Source: Deltaproteobacteria bacterium (GTDB lineage: Bacteria > Desulfobacterota > Desulfobacteria > Desulfobacterales > Desulfobacteraceae). From it: a stretch of DNA of 7,908 bases. Position numbers and translations under genes: made by a program. Shown one piece after another: positions 6,955-7,908 of this stretch. The stretch is taken from assembly GCA_019314105.1 (NCBI GenBank), contig JAFCZY010000181.1, positions 1-7,908 of the forward strand. Reading direction: 5' to 3'. The first letter of the stretch is position 1; the number at the start of each line of letters is the position of its first letter. Under the pieces are notes generated by a model. The model did not search any database, was not told the origin of the DNA, and was given only the letters and a program-made list of their open reading frames with translations.

Positions 6955-7686
6955 CTACAAAATCTGTTTTAAGAAAAGTTTTGTCCGATCATGTTCAGGA
7001 TTAACAAAGAAATGTTCGGGCGTGCCTTCTTCAACGATTCGGCCCTCATCCATGAAAATCACGCGACTTCCCACTTCCCTTGCAAACCCCATTTCATGGG
7101 TAACACACACCATTGTCATCCCTTCTTTGGCAAGGGTTTTCATGACATCCAGAACCTCACCGATCATTTCAGGGTCAAGGGCAGACGTGGGTTCATCAAA
7201 AAGCATGATTTTTGGATCCATTGCCAATGCCCTTGCAATCGCCACGCGCTGCTGCTGACCACCGGAAAGATTTGATGGGTGTGCGTGGGCTTTATCCCCG
7301 ATACCCACTTTTTCAAGAATGGCCATGGCTTTTTCCTCGCGCTCTTTCTTTCCTCTCTTCCGGACCAGTTTCTGGGCAATAGTAACATTTCCAAGGATAG
7401 ACAAGTGGGGAAATAGATTAAAAGATTGAAATACCATTCCCATCTCAGCCCTTACTTTATTGATATCGATCTTGGGATCGAAAATATCCACCCCCTCCAC
7501 TAGGATCTGACCCTGTTCTGCTGTTTCCAGCCGGTTCAAACATCGAAGAAAGGTACTTTTTCCGGAACCCGAGGGACCGATGACCACCACCACCTCTCCT
7601 GCTTCTACCGTATTGGAAACATCCACCAGAGCCTTAACCTCATGAGGGATGTAAAAGGTCTTATAAATATGATTGATTTCTATCAT
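6955..7686 (-). CDS. Polar amino acid ABC transporter ATP-binding protein (GlnQ/HisP type)
   Basis: This 243-residue protein powers uptake of an amino acid or similar polar solute by ATP hydrolysis at the inner face of the membrane. All motifs are intact: Walker [10 protein letters not shown] (37-45), Q-loop Gln87 in [11 protein letters not shown], signature LSGGQQQR (140-147), Walker B IMLFDE with catalytic Glu165, D-loop SALD (168-171) and switch His197 in VTHEM. The [12 protein letters not shown] segment and overall length are typical of the polar amino acid (PAAT) family. The ATG at 7686-7684 is preferred because GGAGGA lies about 10 nt upstream, and because the first residues [11 protein letters not shown] match family starts. 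The frame is open further upstream to 7773, but that part lies inside the permease gene. Start and permease stop overlap as ATGA, a sign of translational coupling. Substrate cannot be told from the ATPase. Confidence 0.95.
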   Translation of the reverse strand: MIEINHIYKTFYIPHEVKALVDVSNTVEAGEVVVVIGPSGSGKSTFLRCLNRLETAEQGQILVEGVDIFDPKIDINKVRAEMGMVFQSFNLFPHLSILGNVTIAQKLVRKRGKKEREEKAMAILEKVGIGDKAHAHPSNLSGGQQQRVAIARALAMDPKIMLFDEPTSALDPEMIGEVLDVMKTLAKEGMTMVCVTHEMGFAREVGSRVIFMDEGRIVEEGTPEHFFVNPEHDRTKLFLKQIL

Positions 7687-7908
7687 TTTGTCGCTGTCCT
7701 CCTTTCCAGATATTGAATTGCCATGGAAAGTGTAAAGGTCATAAGCAGGTAGAGAATTGCACATAATATCCACAATTCAAAAGTCTGAAGACTGGTGGTA
7801 ATTCCTTCACGGGTGGCTTTTGTCAGTTCTCTGATGGAAATCATACCCAACAGGGATGAATCTTTAATCAGATTGATAAATTGTCCTGCCAGGGGCGGCA
7901 GAATGGTT
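7683..7908 (-). CDS. Polar amino acid ABC transporter permease, C-terminal end (5' part outside window)
   Basis: The last 74 codons of an inner-membrane permease of the HisM/GlnP family are present, in the frame beginning at 7907. [28 protein letters not shown] is the conserved segment just after the EAA loop that docks on the ATPase; '[10 protein letters not shown]'-like text here is a family hallmark. A last hydrophobic helix follows ([19 protein letters not shown]), and the protein ends in the basic tail YLERRTATK. The TGA overlaps the ATPase start codon. A periplasmic binding protein gene and perhaps a second permease would be expected upstream, outside the window. Confidence 0.9.
   Translation of the reverse strand, partial: TILPPLAGQFINLIKDSSLLGMISIRELTKATREGITTSLQTFELWILCAILYLLMTFTLSMAIQYLERRTATK

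Noticed and set aside
7687..7773. Longer N-terminus for the ABC ATPase starting at 7773
   Set aside because: That part overlaps the permease C-terminus in another frame and is not family-like. The start at 7686 has a strong ribosome binding site and the usual ATGA overlap.

Overview
This window is an AT-rich bacterial chromosome segment with six recognisable genes or operon parts and no RNA genes or CRISPR. The gene content fits an anaerobic Gram-negative bacterium, possibly a sulfate reducer of the Desulfobacterota: a very long PPDK-like protein, a polar amino acid ABC transporter, MBL hydrolases and an M24 peptidase. That placement is inference from style and content, not from a marker gene.

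Layout. (1) Positions 1-3103, minus strand: one uninterrupted open frame of at least 1034 codons that runs off the left edge. Only its last visible 130 or so residues are recognisable, as the start of a pyruvate,phosphate dikinase / PEP-synthase nucleotide-binding domain. The roughly 890 residues before it match nothing I recognise. It has a good SD site and a sigma70-type promoter (about 3158-3185). (2) Positions 3104-3502: non-coding, with several short dyads and the promoter/operator of a toxin-antitoxin pair. (3) Positions 3503-4009, plus strand: a ParD-like antitoxin and a RelE/ParE-family toxin, followed by a likely terminator. (4) Positions 4123-6151, plus strand: a two-gene operon with an MBL-fold hydrolase and an M24 (Xaa-Pro aminopeptidase-like) metallopeptidase. 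Both are frameshifted by exact short tandem duplications, 17 bp in the first and 7 bp in the second. Removing one copy of each restores proteins of 260 and 400 residues. (5) Positions 6150-6177: a strong hairpin between converging genes. (6) Positions 6196-7908, minus strand: the tail of an operon with a polar amino acid ABC permease (C-terminal end only), its ATPase (ATGA overlap) and an AHL-lactonase-like MBL hydrolase 12 nt downstream.

How they work together. The right-hand operon probably imports an amino acid or related polar compound, and the co-transcribed MBL protein may act on the imported compound. The left gene looks like a phosphoryl-transfer enzyme fused to a large new N-terminal region. 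The central peptidase/MBL operon appears inactivated, or switched off in this isolate, by slippage-type duplications. The toxin-antitoxin module sits between the divergent left gene and this decaying operon and brings its own autoregulated promoter.
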